Both the position numbers and the translations under genes were made by a program. DNA of 64,000 bases from Lichenicoccus roseus (GTDB lineage: Bacteria > Pseudomonadota > Alphaproteobacteria > Acetobacterales > Acetobacteraceae), in NCBI RefSeq assembly GCF_005844085.1, contig NZ_VCDI01000004.1, positions 310,001-374,000 on the forward strand, read 5' to 3'. How positions within the stretch are numbered: the first letter of the stretch is position 1; each line of letters starts with the position of its first letter. This document shows positions 25,080 to 33,373 of the stretch, piece by piece. The notes under the pieces were generated by a model that saw only the letters and a program-made list of their open reading frames with translations, had not been told where the DNA came from and searched no databases.

Positions 25080-26228
25080 ATGCTTGTCCGCCGAAACTTC
25101 CTTTCCTGCGCTGCACTCGGCGCCGGCGCCCTATGGGTCAACCCGCAGATGGCGCTGGCCAGCGTCGGCACCGATCGGCGTTTCGTCTTCATCATCCAGC
25201 GGGGCGCCGCCGATGGGCTGGATATCGTGCGCCCTTGTGGCGACCCTGCGTACAGTGCCCTGCGCGGATCCCTCGCGGACGGTGCGTCGAAGCCGATCCG
25301 ACTGGACGGGCTGTTCGCCCTGCATCCCGCCATGGTCGAACTTGGCCGGATGTATGCGCAACGCCAGGCGTTGTTCGTGCATGCGGTGGCGTCGCCCTAT
25401 CGGGACCGGTCGCATTTCGACGGCCAGAACGTGCTGGAGACCGGCGGCTCGCGTCCCTATCAGCTGAAGGACGGATGGCTGAACCGGCTGGCATCGCTGC
25501 TGCCGCGCATACGTGACGAGGCCATCGCGGTCGCCGACACCGTGCCGATGGCGCTGCGCGGCAAGACGCCGGTCTCGTCGTATGCGCCGTCCAGCCTGCC
25601 GCAACCCAGCGACGACCTGATGACGCGCGTCGCGACGCTGTACGACGCCGATCCGCAGCTGCACCCGCTCTGGGATGCCGCGTTGAACGCCAGCTCCCTG
25701 GCCGGGCACGTGTCTGCCAAGCAGGACCCGGCCAGTCTCGGCCGGCTGTCGGCCAGCTTCCTCGTGCAGGAGAACGGCCCCCGGATCGCGATGATCGAGA
25801 CCGGGGGCTGGGACACGCACAATGCGCAGGCCCCGCGCCTCGCGGCGCAGCTGAAGGCGCTGGACACCATGCTGGCGGCCCTGCAGGACGGTCTCGGTGC
25901 GGTCTGGAGCCGGACGACCGTGCTGATCGCCACCGAATTCGGCCGCACGGCGGCAATCAACGGTACCGGCGGCACCGACCACGGCACCGGCGCGGTGGCC
26001 ATCCTGGCGGGCGGCGCGGTCCGTGGTGGCCGGGTGATCGCGGACTGGCCGGGTCTCGCCGCCGGGCAGCTCTATGAGCAGCGCGACCTGCGCCCGACCA
26101 CCGGTCTCGACGCGCTGATCGCCGGCGTCGCGGGCGAGAGCCTGGGCATCGACCCGGGCAAGGTCGCACGCGCCCTGTTCGCCGCCGCCCCGCCGGGCCG
26201 CCCGATGACCGGCCTGATCGTCGCCTAG
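25080..26228 (+). CDS. DUF1501 family protein, probable Tat substrate
   Basis: A 382-residue protein of the alkaline phosphatase-like superfamily (DUF1501). The N-terminus VRRNFLSCAALGAGALW is a twin-arginine signal. The core shows QRGAADGLD, the ETGGWDTHNAQ segment, TEFGRTAAINGTGGTDHGTG (family metal-site region) and a conserved C-terminal half. It is exported folded, presumably with bound metal. The stop TAG shares bases with the stop of the convergent manC gene within CTAG. The pair with DUF1800 is widespread but of unknown function. Confidence 0.93.
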   Translation: MLVRRNFLSCAALGAGALWVNPQMALASVGTDRRFVFIIQRGAADGLDIVRPCGDPAYSALRGSLADGASKPIRLDGLFALHPAMVELGRMYAQRQALFVHAVASPYRDRSHFDGQNVLETGGSRPYQLKDGWLNRLASLLPRIRDEAIAVADTVPMALRGKTPVSSYAPSSLPQPSDDLMTRVATLYDADPQLHPLWDAALNASSLAGHVSAKQDPASLGRLSASFLVQENGPRIAMIETGGWDTHNAQAPRLAAQLKALDTMLAALQDGLGAVWSRTTVLIATEFGRTAAINGTGGTDHGTGAVAILAGGAVRGGRVIADWPGLAAGQLYEQRDLRPTTGLDALIAGVAGESLGIDPGKVARALFAAAPPGRPMTGLIVA

Positions 26229-27682
26229 CTGTCGGCCTCCCCGCCGCCCGACCGGACGATGTCGTCCTCGCCGAGATAGGGTCCGGACTGCACCTCGATC
26301 AGCGTGAGCGGGATGCGGCCGGGATTCTCCAGCCGGTGCTCGCAGCCGAGCGGCAGGTAGATGCTCTCGTTCTCGCGCACCAGCGTCTCTTCGCCTTCGC
26401 GCGTCACCAGCGCCACGCCCGCCACCACGATCCAATGCTCGGCGCGGTGATAGTGCTTCTGCATGGCGATCTGCGCGCCTGGCGAGATCAGCACGCGCCT
26501 GACCTGGAAGCGATCGCCGGCAGTGAGGCTCTCCGAGAAGCCCCATGGCCTGTAAACGCGATTATGCGCCACCGCCTCGTGCCGGCCGTGCGCGCGCAAC
26601 CGCTCGACCACCTTCTTCACGTCCTGGGCGCGGTCGCGATGGGTCACCATCACCGCATCCTCGGTCACCACCACGATGGCGTCCTGCAGGCCGGTCACCG
26701 CGGTGACGATGCCGTCGCTGCGGACGTAGCAATTGTTGGTATGCTCGAGGAAGACGTCGCCGATCGCCACGTTGCCGGTGGCGTCCTTCGGGCTGATCTC
26801 CCAAAGCGCGTCCCAGCTTCCGACATCTGACCAGCCAAGATCGGCGGGGACCACGGCGGCCCGGCTCGTATGCTCGGCGACCGCGTAGTCGATGCTGATG
26901 TCGGGCGCCTGGCGGAACGTCGCCGGGTCGAGCCGGATGAAATGCAGGTCGCTGGTGCGCGCCTCCACCGCCTTGCGCGCCGCCGCCAGCACGGCCGGCG
27001 CATAGAGCTGCATCTCCTCCAGCAACGTCTCGGCGGTGAACACGAACATGCCGGAGTTCCAGAGATGGCGCCCGGACTGGAACAGCTCGGCCGCCCGCGC
27101 GGCATCCGGCTTTTCGACGAAGGCGGTGAGTTCGCGCACGCCGGGCAGCCCGGCCAGCGGCGCACCGGCCTCGATATAGCCGTAGCCGGTCTCCGGCCGC
27201 ACCGGCTTCATGCCGAAGGTGACGATGCGGCCGCCGATGGCGGCAGCGACGGCGGCGGAGACCGCTTCCGCCAGCGCCGCCGGCTTGGTGATCGCGGCGT
27301 CGGCGGCCATCATCCAGAGCACCGATTGCGGGTTCTCCTCGGCGACGAGCAGGGCAGCCGCCGCCAGGGCCGGCGCGGAGTTGCGGCCCACCGGCTCCAG
27401 CACGATGCGCGCGCCCTCGATCCCGGCTTCGCGCATCTGCTCGGCGATCAGGAACCTGTGCTCCTGGTTGCAGACTATGATCGGCGGTGCGAAGCCGCTG
27501 CCGACACCGCGCAGCGCGGTCTCCTGCAGCATCGAGCGCTCGGAAATCAGCGGCCAGAGCTGCTTCGGGAAGCTCGCACGCGAGACCGGCCAGAGCCTGC
27601 TGCCGGATCCCCCCGACAGGATGACCGGAACCACGGTGACGCCGTCGACGGGCACCGTCGCAAGCTGAACCTCACTGTCCAT
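26225..27682 (-). CDS. manC: Mannose-1-phosphate guanylyltransferase/mannose-6-phosphate isomerase
   Basis: A 485-residue bifunctional type II enzyme, full family length. The N-terminal nucleotidyltransferase domain has LSGGSGSRLWPVSRASFPKQ and FVEKPDAARAAEL; the C-terminal cupin isomerase domain has MQKHYHRAEHWIVV with the metal-binding His residues and LPLGCEHRLENPG. It makes GDP-mannose for exopolysaccharide or lipopolysaccharide from fructose 6-phosphate-derived mannose phosphates. No linked capsule cluster is visible, though polysaccharide export genes lie 30 kb away in the window. Confidence 0.96.
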   Translation of the reverse strand: MDSEVQLATVPVDGVTVVPVILSGGSGSRLWPVSRASFPKQLWPLISERSMLQETALRGVGSGFAPPIIVCNQEHRFLIAEQMREAGIEGARIVLEPVGRNSAPALAAAALLVAEENPQSVLWMMAADAAITKPAALAEAVSAAVAAAIGGRIVTFGMKPVRPETGYGYIEAGAPLAGLPGVRELTAFVEKPDAARAAELFQSGRHLWNSGMFVFTAETLLEEMQLYAPAVLAAARKAVEARTSDLHFIRLDPATFRQAPDISIDYAVAEHTSRAAVVPADLGWSDVGSWDALWEISPKDATGNVAIGDVFLEHTNNCYVRSDGIVTAVTGLQDAIVVVTEDAVMVTHRDRAQDVKKVVERLRAHGRHEAVAHNRVYRPWGFSESLTAGDRFQVRRVLISPGAQIAMQKHYHRAEHWIVVAGVALVTREGEETLVRENESIYLPLGCEHRLENPGRIPLTLIEVQSGPYLGEDDIVRSGGGEADS

Positions 27683-27718
27683 GATCCGGACGACCCCCGC
27701 TAACGTTTTGCAAGGCGA

Positions 27719-28786
27719 TCATAGCGATGCCGCTTCCAGGCTTCCAGCATTGGCGCTTCCGGTATCGCCGGGCCCCTGGCCGAGGACCCAGCCTTCCCAC
27801 CGCCGCACCCAGGCATCGTCCGGAACGTGGTCGCGACGGAAGCCGCCGAGGACCGAAAGCACGCACAGCAGGCCTGCCACGCTATCGAAACGGTCCTCGC
27901 CGGCGGGATCGCTGCCGAAGCCCGACAGCGCCATGTCGCGCAAGCGCGGCTCGGCGGCCGCGCCGACCCGATCCAGGCTGGCGAGCAGCGCGCCGCCAAG
28001 GGCAGCCCGGTCGTCCTGCCGGCGCTTGCTGCCGCGCATGCCCGGGGATGGATGCCCTGCGCAAGCCAGGCGCAGGCCGAGCTGGTCGAGCGCCTCGGCC
28101 GGGTAGGTCTCCGCCAGCGTGACCACGCCCGCCGGATCGCCACCGGTCGCGACGCAGGCGGCCAGGGTGCCGTCGAACGGCCAGAGACGCAGCCGGTCGG
28201 GCCTGGCGCAGAGTTCGGGTAGCACCAGTTCGCGCCAAGCCGAGATCGCGGCCTTGCCGGACTGGTTGGCGCCCAGTGTCCAGAACACCGGCGCTCCGGC
28301 CGGGCGGGTCGCCGTCGCCCGATCGCACCGGCGCGACAGGTCAGCCGCGCTGGCCAACCCGAGTGCTGCGGCATGCGCGGCGCGGCTCATGCCGCGCACA
28401 CCACGCGCCGGATAGAATGGCCGTGTGGCGTCGACCTCGTTCAGACCGGCACAGACCTGCAGGAAGCTTGCCTCCGGATATCCCGGATCCGCGGCCAGGG
28501 ACGCCAGGAAGCCGCGGAAATCGTCCGCCGGGCCAGGATGGCGCTCGACATAGGCGCGCGGCAGTCCCAGCGGACAGTCGATGCCGAAGGCGATCGCACC
28601 ACCGGGTGGCGCGGCAAGCCCGCGCAACCGCTCGAGCAGGCTCGCGACCGCACCGACCGGTTCAGGCGCAGCCACGCTCCAGACGCGGTCGCGCCTTGTC
28701 GCGATGGTCATCCAGCGCTTCGCTGCCTGCACGCTCCAGTCGGCGTGCAGGGCGACCGAATAGGCGCGATGCGGGTCGGCGGTCAG
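27719..28786 (-). CDS. DUF429 family protein
   Basis: Up to 355 residues. The N-terminal region ALHADWSVQAAKRWM matches the DUF429 opening, followed by AFGIDCPLGLPRAYV, GVRGMSRAAHA, the central LRLWPFDG and ETYPAEALDQLGL, and DSVAGLLCVLS near the C-terminus; these acidic and Tyr-Pro motifs are characteristic of this RNase H-fold family of unknown function. The start is unclear: no ATG, GTG or TTG precedes HADWS, but a CTG at 28786 overlaps the upstream stop (CTGA). ATG 28711 would truncate the conserved start. Confidence 0.8.
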   Translation of the reverse strand: MTADPHRAYSVALHADWSVQAAKRWMTIATRRDRVWSVAAPEPVGAVASLLERLRGLAAPPGGAIAFGIDCPLGLPRAYVERHPGPADDFRGFLASLAADPGYPEASFLQVCAGLNEVDATRPFYPARGVRGMSRAAHAAALGLASAADLSRRCDRATATRPAGAPVFWTLGANQSGKAAISAWRELVLPELCARPDRLRLWPFDGTLAACVATGGDPAGVVTLAETYPAEALDQLGLRLACAGHPSPGMRGSKRRQDDRAALGGALLASLDRVGAAAEPRLRDMALSGFGSDPAGEDRFDSVAGLLCVLSVLGGFRRDHVPDDAWVRRWEGWVLGQGPGDTGSANAGSLEAASL

Positions 28787-29076
28787 ATCGGCTTGTGCGC
28801 CCGGTCGAGCAGCCGCTTGAACAGGCCCGGCTTGGTCGGGGTGCGGGCCTTCACGGCGCGGCGTTCGGCCTCCTGCTCGGCCTGCACGCGCTTCTGCTTG
28901 TCGGCCATCCAGCGGTCGAGGCTGACGCCCGCCTTGGCAGCCCGCCGCGCCTCGTAGGCGAGCTTGCCGTTGCTGGTCGCAGCCGCCGTGGCGGCGGACG
29001 GCGTGCCGGTCCGGGGCTTGGCATCGGCTTCCTTCGGACGGGACGAGGTTGCCTCGCCAGTCGACTTCCTGAACAT
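28783..29076 (-). CDS. Small basic hypothetical protein
   Basis: A 97-residue Ala/Lys/Arg-rich protein with a low-complexity N-terminal 40 residues and a charged, probably helical C-terminal half (WMADKQKRVQAEQEAERRAV). It has no membrane segment or known motif. It ends on the first bases of the DUF429 frame, so the two are probably cotranscribed. Its start faces the MarR-GNAT gene across the palindromic operator, so it may be controlled by that regulator. Longer in-frame starts exist to 29193. Confidence 0.6.
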   Translation of the reverse strand: MFRKSTGEATSSRPKEADAKPRTGTPSAATAAATSNGKLAYEARRAAKAGVSLDRWMADKQKRVQAEQEAERRAVKARTPTKPGLFKRLLDRAHKPI

Positions 29077-29175
29077 CGCACTGCTCTCCGCAACAGCACC
29101 GGATGGGCCGCCGGGCTGTTCTGGGCGAACCGGCTGCCGGTCGCAAGACCGCTTCCTGCCGGGCAGCCTTTCCAG

Positions 29176-29198
29176 TATAGTTGACCCGGTCAACTATA
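29176..29198. promoter_or_regulatory. Perfect palindromic operator before the MarR-GNAT gene
   Basis: Two 11-base arms, TATAGTTGACC (29176-29186) and GGTCAACTATA (29188-29198), pair perfectly around a single central C. Each arm ends in TATAGT, close to a -10 box, so a bound dimer would block promoters in either direction. It sits 17 bases before ATG 29216 of the MarR-GNAT gene and 99 bases before the divergent small gene. A MarR-type dimer is the obvious binder. Confidence 0.75.
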
Positions 29199-29215
29199 TG
29201 GTCGTAGTGGGTTGC

Positions 29216-30163
29216 ATGGAGCACGCAATCGAGGCGGTACGGACCTTCAACCGCTTCTTCACCCGCCATGTCGGGGCGATCGACCGACGATTCCTGGATA
29301 GCGACCTCAACCTGTCCGAGGCGCGGCTGCTGTTCGAGATCGTCCGGCGGCAGCCGGTGATGGCCAACATGCTGCAGGGCGCCCTGCGGCTGGATCGCGG
29401 CTACCTGAGCCGCATGCTCGCTGGTTTCGAGAAGCATGGCCTGATCACCCGCGAGCGGACCGGCGCCGATGCACGTGCCCGCGCCATCGCCGTGACGGCA
29501 GCGGGCCGAGCTGTTGCCGATGCGATCGACCAGCGCCAGCGCGCGGCCGTGGCGCAGGATCTGGGCCGGCTCGGCCGGACCGAACGGAACGACCTCGTGC
29601 AGGCGCTGACCAGGGCACGCCTGCTGCTGGATCCAGCCTCTCCCGCCGAGCTTGCGCTACGACCCGCCCAGGCCGGCGAGGTCAGCCAGATCGCCGCGCG
29701 GCAGGCGATGCTCTACGCCGAAAGCCATGGTTGGGGACACGAGCTGGAAACCCTGGTCGCGGAGACCGCGGCTGCCTTCCTGCGCCGCTTCAAACCGGGG
29801 CGCGAGCAGTGCTGGGTCGCCGGGCTCGATGGCGTCATGGCGGGCGCGGTGTTCCTGACCGACGAAGGCCCGACTGATCGCGGGCACGCGGCACGGCTCC
29901 GGCTGCTGCATGTGGAGCCGTTCGCCCGCCGCCGGGGGATCGGCGACGCGCTGGTCGACGCCTGCACCGGCTTCGCCCGCGAGCACGAATACGACCGGAT
30001 CACCCTCTGGACCCATACGGTCCTGGAATCAGCCCGACGCCTGTATGCACGCCACGGCTTCGTTTGCATCGCATCGGATGTTCACCACGAATTCGGCGAG
30101 CCGGTGCAGGGCGAGACCTGGGAGAAGACCCTTCGGGACGCGCCGGCCTCGGATCAGCCGTGA
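29216..30163 (+). CDS. MarR-GNAT fusion regulator/acetyltransferase
   Basis: About 315 residues. The N-terminal half is a MarR winged helix domain (EAVRTFNRFFTRHVG, SEARLLFEIVRRQPVMANML, DRGYLSRMLAGFEKHGLITR). From about residue 145 a GNAT domain follows, with the acetyl-CoA-binding VEPFARRRGIGDALVDAC and the C-terminal LWTHTVLESARRLYARHGF. It probably represses its own promoter through the adjacent perfect palindrome and acetylates a small molecule or protein. ATG 29216 is chosen because MEHAIEAVRTFNR is the usual family start; ATG 29198 would lie inside the operator. Confidence 0.92.
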   Translation: MEHAIEAVRTFNRFFTRHVGAIDRRFLDSDLNLSEARLLFEIVRRQPVMANMLQGALRLDRGYLSRMLAGFEKHGLITRERTGADARARAIAVTAAGRAVADAIDQRQRAAVAQDLGRLGRTERNDLVQALTRARLLLDPASPAELALRPAQAGEVSQIAARQAMLYAESHGWGHELETLVAETAAAFLRRFKPGREQCWVAGLDGVMAGAVFLTDEGPTDRGHAARLRLLHVEPFARRRGIGDALVDACTGFAREHEYDRITLWTHTVLESARRLYARHGFVCIASDVHHEFGEPVQGETWEKTLRDAPASDQP

Positions 30164-30393
30164 TAGCGGGCAGGCGCCTTCCAGCGGCAGAGCGTGTCCG
30201 GGTGGGAGAAGAACATCGCGTTCAGCACCGGCGCGTAAAATGGCCTCTCGGCGAAATGCTGCACGCGATGGCCCGGGCGAGCCGTGGCCGGGGAGGTCGC
30301 GCAGCGTAGCAGTTGCTCATGCGCCGACGCCGGCTGACAGGCGATGCCGGCGAGCATGAGCAGGCAAATCGCGCCCCCCAACGACCCTCGCAT
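30154..30393 (-). CDS. Small secreted hypothetical protein
   Basis: A 79-residue protein with a signal peptide (MRGSLGGAICLLMLAGIACQ, cleavage after ASA). The mature 55 residues contain two cysteines (RCATS and TLCRW), several His and Pro, and no recognised motif. It overlaps the end of the MarR-GNAT gene by ten bases in convergent orientation and lies 82 bases downstream of ihfB on the same strand. Confidence 0.55.
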   Translation of the reverse strand: MRGSLGGAICLLMLAGIACQPASAHEQLLRCATSPATARPGHRVQHFAERPFYAPVLNAMFFSHPDTLCRWKAPARYHG

Positions 30394-30475
30394 CGAATGG
30401 CCCTCCGGTTGCCCCGACCTGTCAGGAACCATAGCAACCAGTCCTGAACAAATCAAGAACGCTAGACTACGACGC

Positions 30476-30775
30476 CTACGCACGCCGGCCTGTCGGACGC
30501 TTGTTGACCCGCTCGCGCAGTTCCTTGCCAGCCTTGAAGAAGGGCACCACCTTCTCGCCCACCGCGACCGCCTCGCCGGTGCGTGGATTGCGTCCGGTGC
30601 GGGCGTCCCGCTGCTTGATGGTGAAGGCGCCGAAGCCGCGCAACTCGACCCGTGCTCCGCGCGCGAGGGCCGCGGTGATCTCGTCGAAGACGGTGGAGAC
30701 GATCAGCTCGATGTCACGGCTGAGCAGGTGCGGATTGGCCGAAGCGAGCTCTGCGATCAACTCCGACTTGGTCAT
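30476..30775 (-). CDS. ihfB: Integration host factor beta subunit
   Basis: A 99-residue HU/IHF-fold DNA-bending protein. Family signatures are clear: [38 protein letters not shown] and the DNA-intercalating arm [15 protein letters not shown] with the conserved Pro, then [15 protein letters not shown]. With IhfA it bends DNA sharply at promoters and recombination sites. The position 21 bases after sppA is conserved in many proteobacteria and supports the beta-subunit assignment. Confidence 0.96.
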   Translation of the reverse strand: MTKSELIAELASANPHLLSRDIELIVSTVFDEITAALARGARVELRGFGAFTIKQRDARTGRNPRTGEAVAVGEKVVPFFKAGKELRERVNKRPTGRRA

Positions 30776-30796
30776 CCTGTCCCCCCGAACAGGCCT

Positions 30797-31771
30797 TCAA
30801 GGCTGCCAGAGCGCCACCGGGCCGTCAAGGACAAGTCCTTGCGCTGCAAAGGTTTTTGCGGCCGTGCCCGAAACGAGAACATCCAGCGCCGACAGCAGCA
30901 GGCCGTCCATCGAGGCGCCCATCCTGCGGCGCCACCACGGCCCCTGCGCAGGCGCATCGAGGGACCGCACCGGCAGCTCGAGGGCGATGTGCCTGTTCGC
31001 CTTCAGCCAGTCGCGTGCATCCTGCTCGGTGCCGATCTGGTCGATCAGGCCGAGGCCGATCGCCTGATGGCCGGTATAGGGCCTGCCATCCGCCAGTTCG
31101 CGCACCCGCGCCACGTCCATGTGCCGCCCGCTCGCCACCATGCCGACGAACTGGTCGTAGAGATCCATCACCACGCCCTGCAGCATGACCCGGCCTTCCG
31201 GCGACAGCGGCTTGACGACGCTGGGCTGCCCCTTCAGCGGACCGGAGACCAGCTCGTCGACGCCGATCCCGACCTTGTCGAGCAATCCGGAGACGTCCGG
31301 AGACTGCAGAAGCACCCCGATCGAGCCGGTCAGCGTCGCATTGGACGCGAAGATGCGCGCCGACGGCACCGCGATCATGTAGCCGGCCGAGGCGGCGGTA
31401 CCGCCCATCACGGTCACCACCGGCTTGGCGGCTGCGAAGCGGGCGATGGCGTCATGCAGGTTCTCGCCGCCGGCGACCGACCCGCCGGGGCTGTCGATCG
31501 ACAGGATCATGCCCCTGACGTTCGGATCCTTGCGGGCGCGGTCGATCCGGGCAATGCGATCGGCATCGTCGGTGATGATGTTGTCCACCTTGAGCCGCGC
31601 GAGATGCGGCCCGGCGGCGTGGTGCAGGCCGAAGCCGCCGAAGCCGAGCACGGCGACCATGAAGGCCAGCACCGCCGCCACGCGCCAGAACGCCAGGTTG
31701 CGCTTCAGACGCAACCGATCCGCCACCAGATCCGATTCGAGGCTCATCAGGCTGCTGGGCTCATCTGTCAT
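30797..31771 (-). CDS. sppA: Signal peptide peptidase SppA, 36-kDa type
   Basis: A 324-residue serine peptidase of family S49. A single membrane anchor lies at about residues 27-48. The catalytic nucleophile is Ser128 in GGTAASAGYM and the general base is Lys180 in SGPLKGQP, exactly 52 residues apart as in the Bacillus enzyme; SIDSPGGSV forms the oxyanion region. It digests cleaved signal peptides in the cytoplasmic membrane. It is followed by ihfB and is divergent from the aldehyde dehydrogenase gene. Confidence 0.96.
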   Translation of the reverse strand: MTDEPSSLMSLESDLVADRLRLKRNLAFWRVAAVLAFMVAVLGFGGFGLHHAAGPHLARLKVDNIITDDADRIARIDRARKDPNVRGMILSIDSPGGSVAGGENLHDAIARFAAAKPVVTVMGGTAASAGYMIAVPSARIFASNATLTGSIGVLLQSPDVSGLLDKVGIGVDELVSGPLKGQPSVVKPLSPEGRVMLQGVVMDLYDQFVGMVASGRHMDVARVRELADGRPYTGHQAIGLGLIDQIGTEQDARDWLKANRHIALELPVRSLDAPAQGPWWRRRMGASMDGLLLSALDVLVSGTAAKTFAAQGLVLDGPVALWQP

Positions 31772-31897
31772 CCGGCTTCATCGGTCGACCGGGTTCGTCG
31801 GGCGACTGCGACGCTGAAGCTACGGCAAAATCCTGCGGCGGCAAATCGATCCGGCGTGCGTCCGGGCGTTGCTGACAGCACAGAGAGGCGAGCCGAC

Positions 31898-33373
31898 ATG
31901 ACCGGACAGTTGCAGCATACCCTACTCGTCCAGAAACAGGCGGCGATGCGCCAGCCGATCCCCGACGTCGCGCAGCGCCGCGCCGCGCTGGCACGGCTGG
32001 AGGGAATGGTGCACTGCCATGCCGACCGAATGCAGCGGGCGCTGATGGAGGATTTCGGCAACCGCGCACGGCCGGAGACGGTGCTCGCCGAGATCCTGCC
32101 GCTGCTGGACGCCATCGCCTACGCGCGGGCCAGGGTCGGACGCTGGATGCGCCCGCGCCGGGTGCCGGTCGGCCTGCGCTTCCAGCCCGGCCGCGCTTGG
32201 GTGGAGATACGGCCGGCCGGCTGCGTCGGCATCGTCTCGCCCTGGAACTACCCGTTCCTGCTGTCCCTCCAGCCGGTGGTGGACGCGCTCGCCGCCGGCA
32301 ACCGGATCATGCTCAAGCCGTCCGAACTTGCCCCCGCCTGCGCCGGGCTGCTGGCCATCATGCTCGGCGACGAATTCGACCGCGCGGAGATCGCCGTGAC
32401 GCCAGGCGACGCAACGGTGGGACGCGCCTTCTGCGCCCTGGAGTTCGACCACCTGCTGTTCACCGGCTCGACCGGCGTCGGCCGCGCGGTGATGCAGGAA
32501 GCCGCCGCCAGGCTGGTGCCGGTCACGCTGGAGCTCGGCGGCAAGTCGCCTGCTCTGCTGTGCCCGGACAGCGTCGCCGACGCCGCCGCCCGCCGGCGCA
32601 CCGCGCACAGCCTCGCCGTGGGAAAGTTTTTCAATGCCGGCCAGACCTGCCTGGCGCCGGACTTCGTGCTGGTGCCGCGCGCCCATCTCGACGCCACCGC
32701 CCACGCGCTGGCCGAGGCCGCCGCGCGGCTCTACCCGACGCTTGCAGGCAATGCGGACTACACCGCCCAGATCAGCGAGCGGCACCTGGATCGCCTGGCC
32801 GGGCTGGTGGATGACGCGGAGCGCCGTGGCCTGCCGATCCTGCGCCATCCCGAGGACCGTGCGGACCGCCGCGCCGAGCAGCGCGCGCAGCGCCGGCTGC
32901 CGCCGACCGTGGTGGTTCTCCCCGATCTGGGCGAGGCAACCCGCAGCGCCTCGGTGATGCAGGAGGAGATCTTCGGGCCGGTGCTGCCGGTGCTGCCTTA
33001 CGACACGCTCGACGAGGCGCTGACGTTCCTCGATGCGCGTCCGGTGCCGCTTGGCCTCTATTGCTACACCGACGATCCGGCGCAGCAGCGCCGGGTGCTC
33101 GACCGCACCCGCTCGGGCGGGGTCACCGTGAACGGCACGCTGCTGCATTGCGCGCAGCCGGGCCTGCCCTTCGGCGGCTTCGGGCAGAGCGGCACCGGCG
33201 CCTACCACGGCCATGCCGGCTTCCTGCGCTTTTCCCACCGGCGCGCAGTCTATCGTCCGGGCCGGTTCAGCGGCTTTACATGGATGACGCCGCCGCACGG
33301 CGCCATGACCAGGCGGGCGCTGGCCGTGATGCTGGGCGGAAGCCGGGCGCGGCCTCCCGCTACGAGACCTTGA
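31898..33373 (+). CDS. Aldehyde dehydrogenase, coniferyl aldehyde dehydrogenase type
   Basis: A 491-residue NAD(P)-dependent aldehyde dehydrogenase. The general base Glu212 is in VTLELGGKSPALL and the nucleophile Cys251 in FFNAGQTCLAPDF; the cofactor region shows IVSPWNYPFLLSLQPVV and FTGSTGVG. The short N-terminus and overall motif set match coniferyl aldehyde dehydrogenases (CalB-like), which also oxidise many aromatic and aliphatic aldehydes, so the substrate is open. The last 14 bases overlap the end of the convergent alcohol dehydrogenase gene. Confidence 0.93.
   Translation: MTGQLQHTLLVQKQAAMRQPIPDVAQRRAALARLEGMVHCHADRMQRALMEDFGNRARPETVLAEILPLLDAIAYARARVGRWMRPRRVPVGLRFQPGRAWVEIRPAGCVGIVSPWNYPFLLSLQPVVDALAAGNRIMLKPSELAPACAGLLAIMLGDEFDRAEIAVTPGDATVGRAFCALEFDHLLFTGSTGVGRAVMQEAAARLVPVTLELGGKSPALLCPDSVADAAARRRTAHSLAVGKFFNAGQTCLAPDFVLVPRAHLDATAHALAEAAARLYPTLAGNADYTAQISERHLDRLAGLVDDAERRGLPILRHPEDRADRRAEQRAQRRLPPTVVVLPDLGEATRSASVMQEEIFGPVLPVLPYDTLDEALTFLDARPVPLGLYCYTDDPAQQRRVLDRTRSGGVTVNGTLLHCAQPGLPFGGFGQSGTGAYHGHAGFLRFSHRRAVYRPGRFSGFTWMTPPHGAMTRRALAVMLGGSRARPPATRP

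Noticed and set aside
28787-29437. Long N-terminal extension of the DUF429 frame
   Set aside because: It overlaps the small basic gene and runs antisense into the MarR-GNAT gene; no conserved sequence is seen in it.
30422-30447. Six-base stem between ihfB and the small secreted gene as a terminator
   Set aside because: The stem is short with a 14-base loop and no T-run, so chance is likely.
30344-31897. Upstream half of a 1009-codon open frame running into the aldehyde dehydrogenase gene
   Set aside because: It is antisense to ihfB and sppA, which are certain genes. The dehydrogenase itself starts at 31898.
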